From Polycyclovorans sp. (GTDB taxonomy: Bacteria; Pseudomonadota; Gammaproteobacteria; Nevskiales; Nevskiaceae), in the NCBI GenBank assembly GCA_002706265.1, contig PAKU01000026.1, positions 62,001-126,000 of the forward strand: a DNA stretch of 64,000 nucleotides, read 5' to 3'. The notes under the pieces are model-generated. The model was not told the DNA's origin and made no database searches. It worked only from the letters and a program-made list of their open reading frames with translations. This document shows, one piece after another, positions 13,809 to 23,461 of the stretch. Within the stretch, counting starts at the first letter, position 1; each line of letters begins with the position of its first letter. Position numbers and translations under genes: made by a program.

Positions 13809-14608
13809 CAGCGATTGCAACCATTGAGCAGGCGCGTCCGCTTGTTCGGCAGGAAGGCCGGGCACTGACCGCACTCGACATCCGCGAACGGGTCAACACC
13901 ATTCAGCAGGTGATGAGCGCGGTCATGAAGCGCGACGTGCATTACGGCGTCATCCCCGGCTGCAAGAAGCCGAGCCTGTACAAGCCGGGCTCCGAAGTGC
14001 TTTTGGCCACCTTCCAGATCGCCACCAGCATTCAGGTGACAGACCTGTCTACGGACGACTGCATCCGTTACCAAGTTCGCGTCATCGGCACCCACTCACA
14101 GAGCGGCACGCTTCTCGGTGAGGGCATCGGCGAATGCTCATCCAACGAAGAGAAATACAAGTGGAAGAAGGCGTACGACGAAGAGTGGAACGCCACGCCT
14201 GAGAACCGCCGCCGCATCAAATTCGGCAATTACAAAGACAAGCAGGTCCGCACGGATCCGGCTGACGTGGCCAACACCATCCTCAAGATGGCGAAAAAGC
14301 GCGCACAGATCGACATGACGCTGACCGTGACCGGCGCGTCGGACTGCTTTGACCAGGACATCGAAGACCTGCCCGAACACCTGCGGCCGGCCGATGACGT
14401 GGGCCGCAACGCTGGGCTCATGCCATACGCCGACGACCAGTTCAAAAAGAACTTGCCTGCATGGCAGGCGGGCATCGCATCCGGCCAGTTCACAGCCGCC
14501 GACGTGATCAAGAAGGTCGAGACACGCGGCCTGCTGACCGACGAGCAGAAAAAGCAACTGACCGACACGAAGGTCAACCCACCGCAAGAACAGGAGATTC
14601 CTGAGTGA
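13805..14608 (+). CDS. Putative phage single-strand annealing/recombination protein
   Basis: 267 residues from a GTG start that overlaps the preceding stop. The conserved core reads MKRDVHYGVIPGCKKPSLYK, GSEVLLATFQIA and later ADVANTILKMAKKRAQIDMT, then TGASDCFDQDIEDL. This family is common in proteobacterial phages directly upstream of a YqaJ-type exonuclease, the layout of annealing protein plus exonuclease. That pairing is the basis for the functional guess; I cannot place it in the RecT, Erf or Rad52-like families by eye. Confidence 0.6.
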   Translation: MTAIATIEQARPLVRQEGRALTALDIRERVNTIQQVMSAVMKRDVHYGVIPGCKKPSLYKPGSEVLLATFQIATSIQVTDLSTDDCIRYQVRVIGTHSQSGTLLGEGIGECSSNEEKYKWKKAYDEEWNATPENRRRIKFGNYKDKQVRTDPADVANTILKMAKKRAQIDMTLTVTGASDCFDQDIEDLPEHLRPADDVGRNAGLMPYADDQFKKNLPAWQAGIASGQFTAADVIKKVETRGLLTDEQKKQLTDTKVNPPQEQEIPE

Positions 14609-16368
14609 AGACCATTGAAGGATTGATCCAGGGCGATGCCGCGTGGCATGCCCACCGAGCCACAACCCGTAACGCCAGTGACGCGCCGGCCGTTATGGGC
14701 GTGTCGCCCTACACCACCCGCAGCGAACTGGTGAAGCGCTACGCCACCGGCATCGCGCCGACGGTCGACGAAGCGACACAGCGCCGCTTTGATAGCGGCC
14801 ACGAAGTGGAGCCCGCCCTTCGCGCCATTGCCGAAGGCATCGCCGGAGAAGAGTTCTATCCCGCCGTGGCCGTCAGCGATGACGGTTACTTGGGCGCCAG
14901 TTTCGACGGCGTGACGATGCTGGATGACGCCATCTGCGAAGTGAAGCTCGCCAACCGCGCGAAGATGGAAACGATCCGCGACGGCTTCATTCCCGAGGGA
15001 GATCGTTGGCAGATCGTTCAGCAGTTCGCCGTGTGCGAGTCCGCGACCCGCTGCATCTACGTCTGCGGCGACGGCACCGAGGAAGGTAGCGAATCGCTGA
15101 TCATCGAACGCGCCGACATCGAGGGCGACATTCCGAAGCTAATCGCCGCGTGGAAGCAGTTCGACGCCGACGTTGCCGCGTACGTGCCCGAGGAAGCCGC
15201 CCCGGTCGTCGTGGCCACCCCCACCGAATCCCTGCCCGCCGTCTCGGTGCGCATGGACGGCGCAATCGCCGTCATCAGCAACCTCGACCTGTTCGGCGAC
15301 CGACTCAAGGCATTCGTCGCCGGCCTGGACATGAAGCCCGACACCGACCAGGCGTTCGCCGATGCCGAGGCCGCAGTCAAGACGCTGAAAAAGGCCGAAG
15401 AGGCACTGACCACCGCCGAAGAATCCGCGCTGGCGCAGATCGACCCGGTCGAGGCCATGCGACGCCAAGTTGCCGACCTGCACGAAACCGCGCGCAGCAC
15501 GCGCCTGCTTCTCGAAAAGGTCACCAAGGCGCGTAAGGAACAGATTCGCACCGAGGAAGTGGCCAAGGCCCGCGCGCAGTTCAGCGAGCACGTCGAGGCC
15601 ATCAACAAGACCTTCGGCGGCAAGGTTCGCCTGCCCGACGTGCCGGCCGATTTCGGAGGCGCGATCAAAGGGCTCAAGACCCTGACCAGCCTGCGCGACG
15701 CCATCAGCACCGAATTGGCACGCGCCAAGATCGAGGCCGACCGTATCGCCAACGGCATCCGCACCAATCTGGAATTGCTGCGCACCGAAGCCGCCGGGCA
15801 TGAGTCGCTTTTCTCCGACGCTCAGCAGCTCGTCACCAGCAAGTCCGAAGACGACCTGCGCAACCTCATCAAGACGCGCATCGCCGAATTCCAGCAGCGC
15901 GAGCAGGCCCGGCTCGATGCCGAGCGCGCAAAGATCCGCGCCGAGGAAGAGGCCCGTGCCCAGCGTGAGGCCGATGCAAAAGCCGAGCAGGAACGCCAGC
16001 GCATCCGGCAGGAAGAGCAGGCCAAGGCGCGGCAGGAAGCCGACGACCGGCGTCGACTGGAGGCGCACGCATCGGCAGAGCGCAGCGCCGCCGCAGTCGA
16101 GTCAATGGCACGCAGCGAAGAACCGCCCAAGTACGACGCGACGCCGATCAAGTCCGCCAACGACGACGGCGCCCGCATCCGCCTGGGTGAACTGAACGCC
16201 CTGATCGCCCCGCTATCCATCAGCGCGGATGGCCTGGCGCAGCTCGGCTTCGAACACGTCGCCACCGACAAGGCCGCGAAGCTCTACCGGGCGTCCGACC
16301 TGCCGCGAATCCTTGGCGCCATGTCTCGGCACCTGATGAGCGCCGACAAACTGGGGCGCGCCGCATGA
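14605..16368 (+). CDS. YqaJ-type exonuclease with long coiled-coil extension
   Basis: 587 residues. The N-terminal 190 are a YqaJ/lambda-exonuclease-like PD-(D/E)XK nuclease: SDAPAVMGVSPYTT, GASFDG (Asp101), ICEVKLA (Glu112, Lys114), WQIVQQFAVC. Residues about 250-490 are a long alpha-helical coiled coil very rich in Ala, Glu, Arg and Gln. A small C-terminal domain (GELNALIAPLSISADGLAQL) resembles one found in phage DUF1351-type proteins. A typical YqaJ exonuclease has about 200-330 residues, so this is a fusion. It overlaps the putative annealing protein by ATGA. Confidence 0.82.
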   Translation: MKTIEGLIQGDAAWHAHRATTRNASDAPAVMGVSPYTTRSELVKRYATGIAPTVDEATQRRFDSGHEVEPALRAIAEGIAGEEFYPAVAVSDDGYLGASFDGVTMLDDAICEVKLANRAKMETIRDGFIPEGDRWQIVQQFAVCESATRCIYVCGDGTEEGSESLIIERADIEGDIPKLIAAWKQFDADVAAYVPEEAAPVVVATPTESLPAVSVRMDGAIAVISNLDLFGDRLKAFVAGLDMKPDTDQAFADAEAAVKTLKKAEEALTTAEESALAQIDPVEAMRRQVADLHETARSTRLLLEKVTKARKEQIRTEEVAKARAQFSEHVEAINKTFGGKVRLPDVPADFGGAIKGLKTLTSLRDAISTELARAKIEADRIANGIRTNLELLRTEAAGHESLFSDAQQLVTSKSEDDLRNLIKTRIAEFQQREQARLDAERAKIRAEEEARAQREADAKAEQERQRIRQEEQAKARQEADDRRRLEAHASAERSAAAVESMARSEEPPKYDATPIKSANDDGARIRLGELNALIAPLSISADGLAQLGFEHVATDKAAKLYRASDLPRILGAMSRHLMSADKLGRAA

Positions 16369-16592
16369 GTTCCCGCTACCGCCCCGGCGCCGATAACCCG
16401 ATGGCGCGCCACAGCGACCAAATCGTGCGCCGCGCCCGCCTCATTTACGCCCGCGGCTACACCCAGCAAGAGACGCGGCAGCACCTGGCCGACGAAGGCA
16501 TCGAGGTCGATCGCTACACCCTGTCCGGCTGGCTGCACTGGCATAGCCGCGTTGATGCCGGCGGGGCCTTGCGCGAGGGGGTGGCCGCATGA
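16365..16592 (+). CDS. Small helix-turn-helix-like phage protein (paralogue A)
   Basis: 75 residues with VRRARLIYARGYTQQETRQH, LADEGIEVDRYTLSGWL, a compact helix-turn-helix resembling transposase or resolvase N-termini. A clear paralogue lies at 18346-18549 in the same operon (VRRARFLHARN, HLADEGVTVGMSCLKAWL). Possibly regulatory; no DNA target visible. Confidence 0.6.
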   Translation: MSSRYRPGADNPMARHSDQIVRRARLIYARGYTQQETRQHLADEGIEVDRYTLSGWLHWHSRVDAGGALREGVAA

Positions 16593-17128
16593 CGTTCATC
16601 TTCCGCCACCACGAAGCCGATGGCATTCGGTCTGAGGCCGTATTCAGCGACTGCGAACGCTACCGGTACCTGCTGTCTCGCCGGTGGTCGGACGAGCCCA
16701 AGGCTGTGTTGCTCGCGATGAACCCCAGCACAGCCACCGAGGTGCAGAACGACCCAACAATCGAGCGCTTCATGCGTCGTGTGGGCCTCTGGAACTCGGC
16801 GGGCGCAGATTACGGCGCCGTCTCTGTCGTCAACGTCTTCGCGTGGCGCGAGACCGACAGCAAGCAACTGCCGAAGCGCATCGCCGAGGGTCGGGACATC
16901 GTCGGTCGGCACAACGACACGGCAATCACCGAGGCCTGCACTGATGCCGGGATCGTCATCTGCGGATGGGGCCAGCCCGGAAACCTGATGGGCCGAGGCC
17001 CGGCGGTCATGCAGATGCTGCGGCGTCAGGGCATCCGACTTCATGCGCTGGCCATCAACGCTGACGGAACGCCCAAGCACCCTCTTTACATCGGCTACGC
17101 AGCCACTCCGGTGGAGATCGAGGCATGA
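16589..17128 (+). CDS. DUF1643 family protein
   Basis: 179 residues matching DUF1643, found in phages and mobile elements, function unknown. The signature is LLAMNPSTATEVQNDPTIER, then AVSVVNVFAWRETDS and ICGWGQPG. ATGA overlaps on both sides keep it in the rightward early operon. Confidence 0.85.
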   Translation: MTFIFRHHEADGIRSEAVFSDCERYRYLLSRRWSDEPKAVLLAMNPSTATEVQNDPTIERFMRRVGLWNSAGADYGAVSVVNVFAWRETDSKQLPKRIAEGRDIVGRHNDTAITEACTDAGIVICGWGQPGNLMGRGPAVMQMLRRQGIRLHALAINADGTPKHPLYIGYAATPVEIEA

Positions 17129-17892
17129 GCCTATCCACCACCCTACGCCTTCCGCCCACCATCGCCGAAATGGTCCGCCACCGTGACCAGGCTGTCGCTC
17201 ATCTGCGCGAGGCCGGTCGCTGCATCGAACAGGCTGCAGAAGCTGCGACGATGATCCGCGAACACGCCATGCCCTTCGGTGCGCGCTTTCAGCAACCGCT
17301 CGAAACGCTGATTGCCGAGTTGGATCGCAAGGCATGGCGTGAAGCATTCCGCATCGGCGGCTTCGAGGCGGTTTGGGATGCGAAGGCGCGGAAAGAGTTT
17401 GACGACTCGCTCGAAAAGAACCCGCCCGAGTTCAATGCAGCGAACCTGCGCGCCAACCTGATGGAGTACCTGCCGCAGAAAGACCACCTGTTCGCGCGTG
17501 GCTTGGTGGCCATCTTCCGCAAGCTCAGCGGCGACTACAAACGCCACGCCGATGCCGGGTTCAGCGTGCCGCAGAAGATGATCGTGCGGAGCTGGTCAAG
17601 CGCCAGTTATTTCCGTGGCCGGCAGATCGCCTGCTACTACGACGGCGAAGTCCGCGACTTCATGCGCGTGCTCTACAAGCTCACCGAGCGCGAGTTCGAC
17701 TACGGCCCGGTGCAGTCGCTCATCAACGCCGCATGGGCCCAGGGCGAGCCATTCCACGACGAATACGTCGTGCTGAAGGCGCACAAAAACGGGAACGTCC
17801 ACATTCACATCAAGGACCGCGCGTTGCTGGCGCGAATCAACACCGTTGTCGCCGATTACTACGGCGGCAACGCATTGGGAGAGGCCGCATGA
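17125..17892 (+). CDS. DUF4942 domain protein
   Basis: 255 residues similar to DUF4942 proteins, which occur in phages and as C-terminal domains of some methyltransferase-like proteins. Features are a helical N-terminus with a DxKARKEFDDSL segment and a C-terminal part with FRKLSGDYKRHADAGFSV and FHDEYVVLKAHKNGNVHIHI. The biochemical role is not known. It overlaps DUF1643 by ATGA. Confidence 0.75.
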   Translation: MSLSTTLRLPPTIAEMVRHRDQAVAHLREAGRCIEQAAEAATMIREHAMPFGARFQQPLETLIAELDRKAWREAFRIGGFEAVWDAKARKEFDDSLEKNPPEFNAANLRANLMEYLPQKDHLFARGLVAIFRKLSGDYKRHADAGFSVPQKMIVRSWSSASYFRGRQIACYYDGEVRDFMRVLYKLTEREFDYGPVQSLINAAWAQGEPFHDEYVVLKAHKNGNVHIHIKDRALLARINTVVADYYGGNALGEAA

Positions 17893-17963
17893 AAACCAAG
17901 AAGCGAGACGTGCGTAAAGCCCGTCGTCAAAAGGAACAGCGGAAGTGGGGGCAGGCGAGGTGA
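17889..17963 (+). CDS. Very short basic peptide, 24 residues
   Basis: The frame MKTKKRDVRKARRQKEQRKW plus four residues begins with an ATG overlapping the DUF4942 stop and ends overlapping the next GTG start. Half of the residues are Lys or Arg. It may be a real leader-like peptide or only a coupling device. Low confidence as a protein. Confidence 0.35.
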   Translation: MKTKKRDVRKARRQKEQRKWGQAR

Positions 17964-18349
17964 ACTACCCAACCAAAGACCACCACCGCGTCAGCCCCAC
18001 CGGCCAGCACATGGGCCGCAACGCCGCGCGCCTGGCAGCACTCGGGCAATCCCGGCTCAAGGCTGCGGGCCTCGAAAACCACAACGTCCCGGCAGTGCGC
18101 GGCGAGATGTGCGCCACCTGCGCATGTCGGGAAGGCACGGTGCCGAATGGCTGCCTTCAGACGCAGCTGGACTTTCTCAAGTCGGTGACCGAGGGCAAGG
18201 GCTTCTACTGCCACTCGCCGAAAGACGGCCGCCTGTGTGCAGGCTGGATCGCAGCCCGCGCCGAAGTCGTTGCGCGGCCGCTGCCCGAAGCCGCGCTCAA
18301 GCTGATCGAAAAGTGGGAATACAGCCCGGCTGATGAGGCCGCCGCATGA
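17960..18349 (+). CDS. Cysteine-containing phage protein
   Basis: 129 residues from a GTG that overlaps the preceding TGA. The cysteine pattern MCATCACREGT, NGCLQT, FYCH, RLCAGW suggests a metal site, possibly zinc or an iron-sulfur cluster. Function unknown. ATGA overlap with the next gene. Confidence 0.55.
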   Translation: MNYPTKDHHRVSPTGQHMGRNAARLAALGQSRLKAAGLENHNVPAVRGEMCATCACREGTVPNGCLQTQLDFLKSVTEGKGFYCHSPKDGRLCAGWIAARAEVVARPLPEAALKLIEKWEYSPADEAAA

Positions 18350-18549
18350 CCACCGATCGCACAACCGACAACCGGATCAAATACAGCGACGCCACCGTCC
18401 GCCGCGCCCGATTCCTGCACGCCAGAAACATCTGGTCGATCTCTGAAATACAGGGTCACTTAGCCGATGAGGGTGTGACCGTCGGCATGTCATGCCTCAA
18501 GGCGTGGCTGCGCGGTGATACCCGGCGAAATGTTGGGGGGATGGGATGA
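18346..18549 (+). CDS. Small helix-turn-helix-like phage protein (paralogue B)
   Basis: 67 residues, paralogous to 16365-16592: RRARFLHARNIWSISEIQGH, LADEGVTVGMSCLKAWLRGD. The two copies share the LADEG core and the C-terminal tryptophan-leucine but differ at their ends, so they are old duplicates or came from different phages. Confidence 0.6.
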   Translation: MTTDRTTDNRIKYSDATVRRARFLHARNIWSISEIQGHLADEGVTVGMSCLKAWLRGDTRRNVGGMG

Positions 18550-18740
18550 CCCTCGCCCTCGCCATCGCCTGCGCCGCCTTGGGCGGCTACTGCATCGGCC
18601 ACGCGATCGGGCGCTTAAACGATGCCGCTGCGGCGGAAATCGAGCGCCTCAATTCCGAGCGCATGAACGACCGACAGATGATCGAAGCCCTTGAGCGCCG
18701 GGTGTCTGTGCGCGCCAATTACGAACAGGAGTGTGGCTGA
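18546..18740 (+). CDS. Small membrane protein
   Basis: 64 residues: an N-terminal transmembrane helix (LALAIACAALGGYCIGHAIG) followed by a charged helix (IERLNSERMNDRQMIEALER). It resembles a short Rz-like or spanin-like arrangement, but the early-operon position does not fit lysis. Function unknown. Confidence 0.5.
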   Translation: MTLALAIACAALGGYCIGHAIGRLNDAAAAEIERLNSERMNDRQMIEALERRVSVRANYEQECG

Positions 18741-19234
18741 TGCCAACGCTATCAGAAGTGCAGGAACACGCAGCCGATGCCGAACACCAGGCATTCCAGC
18801 GGGCATACGACGCCCTGCTCAACGTTGCCAAGGACCCGATCACCTGTCGGCATTTTTGGGATGCGGGCTTTACCGCTGGACAGGCTGACGCGAACGACAT
18901 GCTGACCGTGGCGCACATGGACGGCTATGCCAAGGGCCGGGATGCGATGCGGGCTGAACTGGCGCGGCAGGAGCCCGTTGCATACGGCTACCCGAACACG
19001 GCGATCACCGGCAAGCGCCACGCCATGATGATGGTCCGGCTCGACATCCTATCAGACGATCAGTACGGCGGCGCTCAGTGGGTGCCGTTGTATGCCGCCC
19101 CGCCTGATATGTGGGAGTTGGTGGAGGCGTTGCAATATTGCCGAAACCTGATCGGAGCATCGCGCATCAAGGGATCAGACCAAACATTACGGATGGCAGA
19201 CGCCGCCCTCACAAAGCATCGGGGGCAATCATGA
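18740..19234 (+). CDS. Phage protein of unknown function
   Basis: 164 residues starting MPTLSEVQEHAADAEHQAF. The middle (VAYGYPNTAITGKRHAMMM, GGAQWVPLYAAPP) is the type of segment found in DUF551-like or other accessory phage proteins, where a PLYxxP motif is common. The ATG overlaps the previous TGA. Confidence 0.5.
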   Translation: MPTLSEVQEHAADAEHQAFQRAYDALLNVAKDPITCRHFWDAGFTAGQADANDMLTVAHMDGYAKGRDAMRAELARQEPVAYGYPNTAITGKRHAMMMVRLDILSDDQYGGAQWVPLYAAPPDMWELVEALQYCRNLIGASRIKGSDQTLRMADAALTKHRGQS

Positions 19235-19680
19235 CCCGCGACGAAGCACGCGCAATCCTTGAGGCCCACAACAAATGGCGGCGCGGGACGGAAGGTCCGC
19301 CGAAAGCCGATCCGAAGGCGATAGGTTTGGCCATCGACGTGGCCGTGGCCGAACTCGCCAAGCCTGCGGCAGTGCCGTACTTGGAATCGGCCATGGCTGT
19401 TATCCGCATCCGAAAAGCCATAAAGGACTGGGAGTCTGGCCTCGATGACGGCATGTCTGCGCTTGCCAAGATCAAGACCGCGCTCGCCGCATCGCCACAA
19501 CCCCCAGAACCAGCCGCTGATGTTGAGGCGGCGCGGGTGGATGCTAACCGGTACAGGTTCATCAGGAGCCTCAACGCAGAGCAGTTTGATTCTGTGTTTG
19601 GCAATTGTCCACGGGCCGCAAAAAACGAGGCGCTCGATCGGTATATCGACGCCGCCATGAACCAGGAGGCCGGCCCATGA
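19231..19680 (+). CDS. Phage protein of unknown function
   Basis: 149 residues: a helical N-terminus (RDEARAILEAHNKWRRG) with a short motif common in phage ead/Ea22-like accessory proteins, and a C-terminal ANRYRFIRSLNAEQFDSVFG, then ALDRYIDAAM. The DANRYRFLR-like phrase recurs in many accessory phage proteins. Overlaps both neighbours by ATGA. Confidence 0.55.
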   Translation: MTRDEARAILEAHNKWRRGTEGPPKADPKAIGLAIDVAVAELAKPAAVPYLESAMAVIRIRKAIKDWESGLDDGMSALAKIKTALAASPQPPEPAADVEAARVDANRYRFIRSLNAEQFDSVFGNCPRAAKNEALDRYIDAAMNQEAGP

Positions 19681-19823
19681 CCCCCGCACATCACGCCATC
19701 ATCGCCGCCCTGGCACAGCGCGCCGTGGCCGATCATCTCACCCCCAAACCAGCATCAGAACAGGCTGAGTCCGCACAGCGACCGAATCACCCCGCATTGC
19801 CAGACCGGCAGCGGGCGGCATAA
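19677..19823 (+). CDS. Small phage protein, 48 residues
   Basis: Starts MTPAHHAIIAALAQRAVADH. Last small gene before the integrase, which begins nine bases after its stop. Function unknown. Confidence 0.4.
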   Translation: MTPAHHAIIAALAQRAVADHLTPKPASEQAESAQRPNHPALPDRQRAA

Positions 19824-19831
19824 CTTCGGCT

Positions 19832-21400
<1,569 letters not shown>

Positions 21401-21598
21401 CCAGATCTTCAAAAAATCTCCGAGGCCATCCTCGAAGGCCGCGCATTGTATGGAGTCGGAGGCGCTTGCGCAAGGGGCTGCTCGTAACTTTCTGAGCGGC
21501 CGGCTGTTTTCGAGGCCAGCACCAGCCAGCCGCCCCCAGCGTCAGAATAGTTGTTTCCTTGTTTGGAAAACCACGGAGGGAGGCGAGAGGACGACGAT

Positions 21599-21741
21599 GT
21601 GGCTCGATACGGACAAGGATTCAAGGACAGAGCGGTTGCGCGGTTGCTGCCGCCGGAGAGTGCAGACGTGAAGGTGGTGGCCGCCGCGGTCGGCGTGTCG
21701 GCGGACACCTTGGAACGATGGAGGTCGGAAGGGGCGCGGCG
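21599..21741 (+). pseudogene. Transposase N-terminal fragment (IS3-type OrfA-like)
   Basis: A short frame from GTG at 21599 reads ARYGQGFKDRAVARLLPPES and VVAAAVGVSADTLERWRSE, a helix-turn-helix N-terminus typical of IS3-type OrfA proteins. It is then fused without a gap to an unrelated IS630-like fragment. Only about 45 codons remain. Confidence 0.6.
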
Positions 21742-22388
21742 TGATGCGTATCGTGGAGCTGACTGGTTGGAGCTATCCGACGGCGCGCAAAGCGATCGAT
21801 CTGTACGACGAAGGCGGTGCGGCGGCGTTGACACCGAAACGTCGAGGTCGACATGGCGGCGTTGGCCGGAGCCTCACGCACGATCAAGAGCATCAGATTC
21901 AGCGCACGATCTGCGACAAGCGCCCGGAGCAGCTGAAGATGGATTTCGCCCTGTGGAACAGTGCGGCAGTGGCCGAGTTGATCCAGCGCGAATTTGGCAT
22001 CAGGCTTTCTGTTCGCGGTGTCGGGAATTACCTGAAACGCTGGGGCTTCACACCGCAAAAGCCGATCCGGCGCGCCTATGAACAGCGCCCTGAAGCCGTC
22101 CGAGCCTGGCTTTACGAGCAGTATCCGAAGATTGCCGCCAGCGCCAGGACCGAGGGGGTAAGATTCACTGGGGCGATGAAACGGCATTGGTCAATACCGA
22201 TGCATGCGGCAGAAGCTACGCACCCGCCGGTCAAACGCCCGTGACACGGTTGGACGGTGGCACCCGCGAGAAGCTGTCGATGATCGCTACGGTCACCAAC
22301 AAGGGCCAAGCGCGATGGATGATCATTGATTCGGCGTTCAACGCCGACAAGTTGATCAAATTTCTGGAGGCACTGATCCGGGATGGAA
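21741..22388 (+). pseudogene. IS630-family transposase remnant
   Basis: Reading from 21741: VELTGWSYPTARKAIDLYDE, then the winged-helix region and KRWGFTPQKPIRRAYEQRP, all typical of IS630 transposases. Near 22157 a shortened G run shifts the frame; the correct frame then gives IHWGDETALVNTDACGRSYA (the first catalytic Asp) and KLSMIATVTNKGQ. The sequence stops at about 22388, before the second and third DDE residues. The N-terminal domain is also missing, so the element is dead. Confidence 0.8.
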
Positions 22389-22564
22389 GACCTACTTCCA
22401 AGACCCGCATGTCAAATATGCTGCATGACCGGGTTCAATCTTTTTCTGGCCGACTCAATAGGTTCGCGCCACTGCCGGGTGCGGCGGGGGTCGAACCGGC
22501 GATCCCTCGTGTCGATCAGGGCTCGCGTATCCTCGCGCCCTTCCCGCTCCAATCGACGCTCAAC

Positions 22565-23461
22565 ATGTCCTTTCTGCAATTTCGGATTCACAACAGCCGG
22601 CATCCTGAGTTCGTCGACGAGGCGCTGATGGTCGCGGGGGCGCTGTCGGTCAGCTTCATCGACGCTGCCGATGATCCGGTGCTGGAGCCCGGTCCAGGCG
22701 AAACCCCGCTATGGACAGACACTGTGGTGCTTGGCCTGTTCGACCCCACCGTCGCGGTCGATGAAGTGGAGAACACCTTGCGCACGCTGGTGCCGGATGG
22801 TGCTGATCTGCGGCTCGAAACCGAGCTGCTTGAAGATCAGGACTGGGTTCGTGCCTGGCTGGTGCACTGGGAGCCGCTGCGCTTCGGGCGCCGGCTGTGG
22901 GTCACGCCCGAGGAAAAGCGCGCCCAGATTCCCGCGCAGCGCGATGCGGTGATCATGACGCTCGACCCAGGCCTGGCCTTTGGCACCGGCACACACCCCA
23001 CCACGGCCCTGTGTCTGGCTTGGCTGGATGCACAAGATTTGGCCGGTAAGACGGTGATTGACTATGGCTGTGGCAGCGGCATTCTTGCCATCGCCGCGCT
23101 GCTGCTGGGCGCCGAACGCGTGGTGTGTGTCGACATTGATCCCCAGGCGCTGACCGCAACCCGGCAAAACGCCGAAACCAACGGCGTGGCTGACAGAATC
23201 GCGACCTGTCTGCCGGAGGCCTTCGCTGCCGCGCCGGCGGATTTCGTTTTAGCCAACATTCTGGCCGGCCCGCTCAAGACCCTGGCGCCGACTCTGGCCG
23301 GCCAGCTCAAGCCCGGGGGTCGCCTGGTGCTGGCAGGGCTCCTCGACCGTCAGGCCGAGGAGCTTCATACCTGCTACGCGCCTTATCTGCGCTTCGAGCC
23401 CGACCTGAGCCAGGAAGGCTGGACGCGCATCGCGGGCCAGCGATTACAGGATGAGGCCTGA
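22565..23461 (+). CDS. prmA: Ribosomal protein L11 methyltransferase
   Basis: 298 residues, the normal length for PrmA, which trimethylates L11. The N-terminal substrate domain (MSFLQFRIHNSRHPEFVDEA, LEDQDWVRAWLVHWEP) and the AdoMet domain (DPGLAFGTGTHPTTALCLAW, IDYGCGSGILAIAALLLGA, LANILAGPL) are present. The longer upstream frame comes from IS630 debris and is not part of the gene. The ribosome binding site is weak (no clear SD before 22565). It ends 18 bases inside the 3' end of htpG, tail to tail. Confidence 0.94.
   Translation: MSFLQFRIHNSRHPEFVDEALMVAGALSVSFIDAADDPVLEPGPGETPLWTDTVVLGLFDPTVAVDEVENTLRTLVPDGADLRLETELLEDQDWVRAWLVHWEPLRFGRRLWVTPEEKRAQIPAQRDAVIMTLDPGLAFGTGTHPTTALCLAWLDAQDLAGKTVIDYGCGSGILAIAALLLGAERVVCVDIDPQALTATRQNAETNGVADRIATCLPEAFAAAPADFVLANILAGPLKTLAPTLAGQLKPGGRLVLAGLLDRQAEELHTCYAPYLRFEPDLSQEGWTRIAGQRLQDEA

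Noticed and set aside
17733-17888. Longer frame upstream of the 24-residue peptide
   Set aside because: It is an out-of-frame reading of DUF4942; only the part from the ATG at 17889 is free of that gene.
18546-18740. Small membrane protein as a lysis spanin or holin
   Set aside because: It has one helix plus a charged tail, but it lies in the early operon far from the late genes and has no lysozyme neighbour.
22480-22520. T-arm-like sequence (GGGGGTCGAACCGGCG) before prmA
   Set aside because: The minus strand resembles a tRNA T-loop, but no acceptor, D-arm or CCA could be fitted around it.
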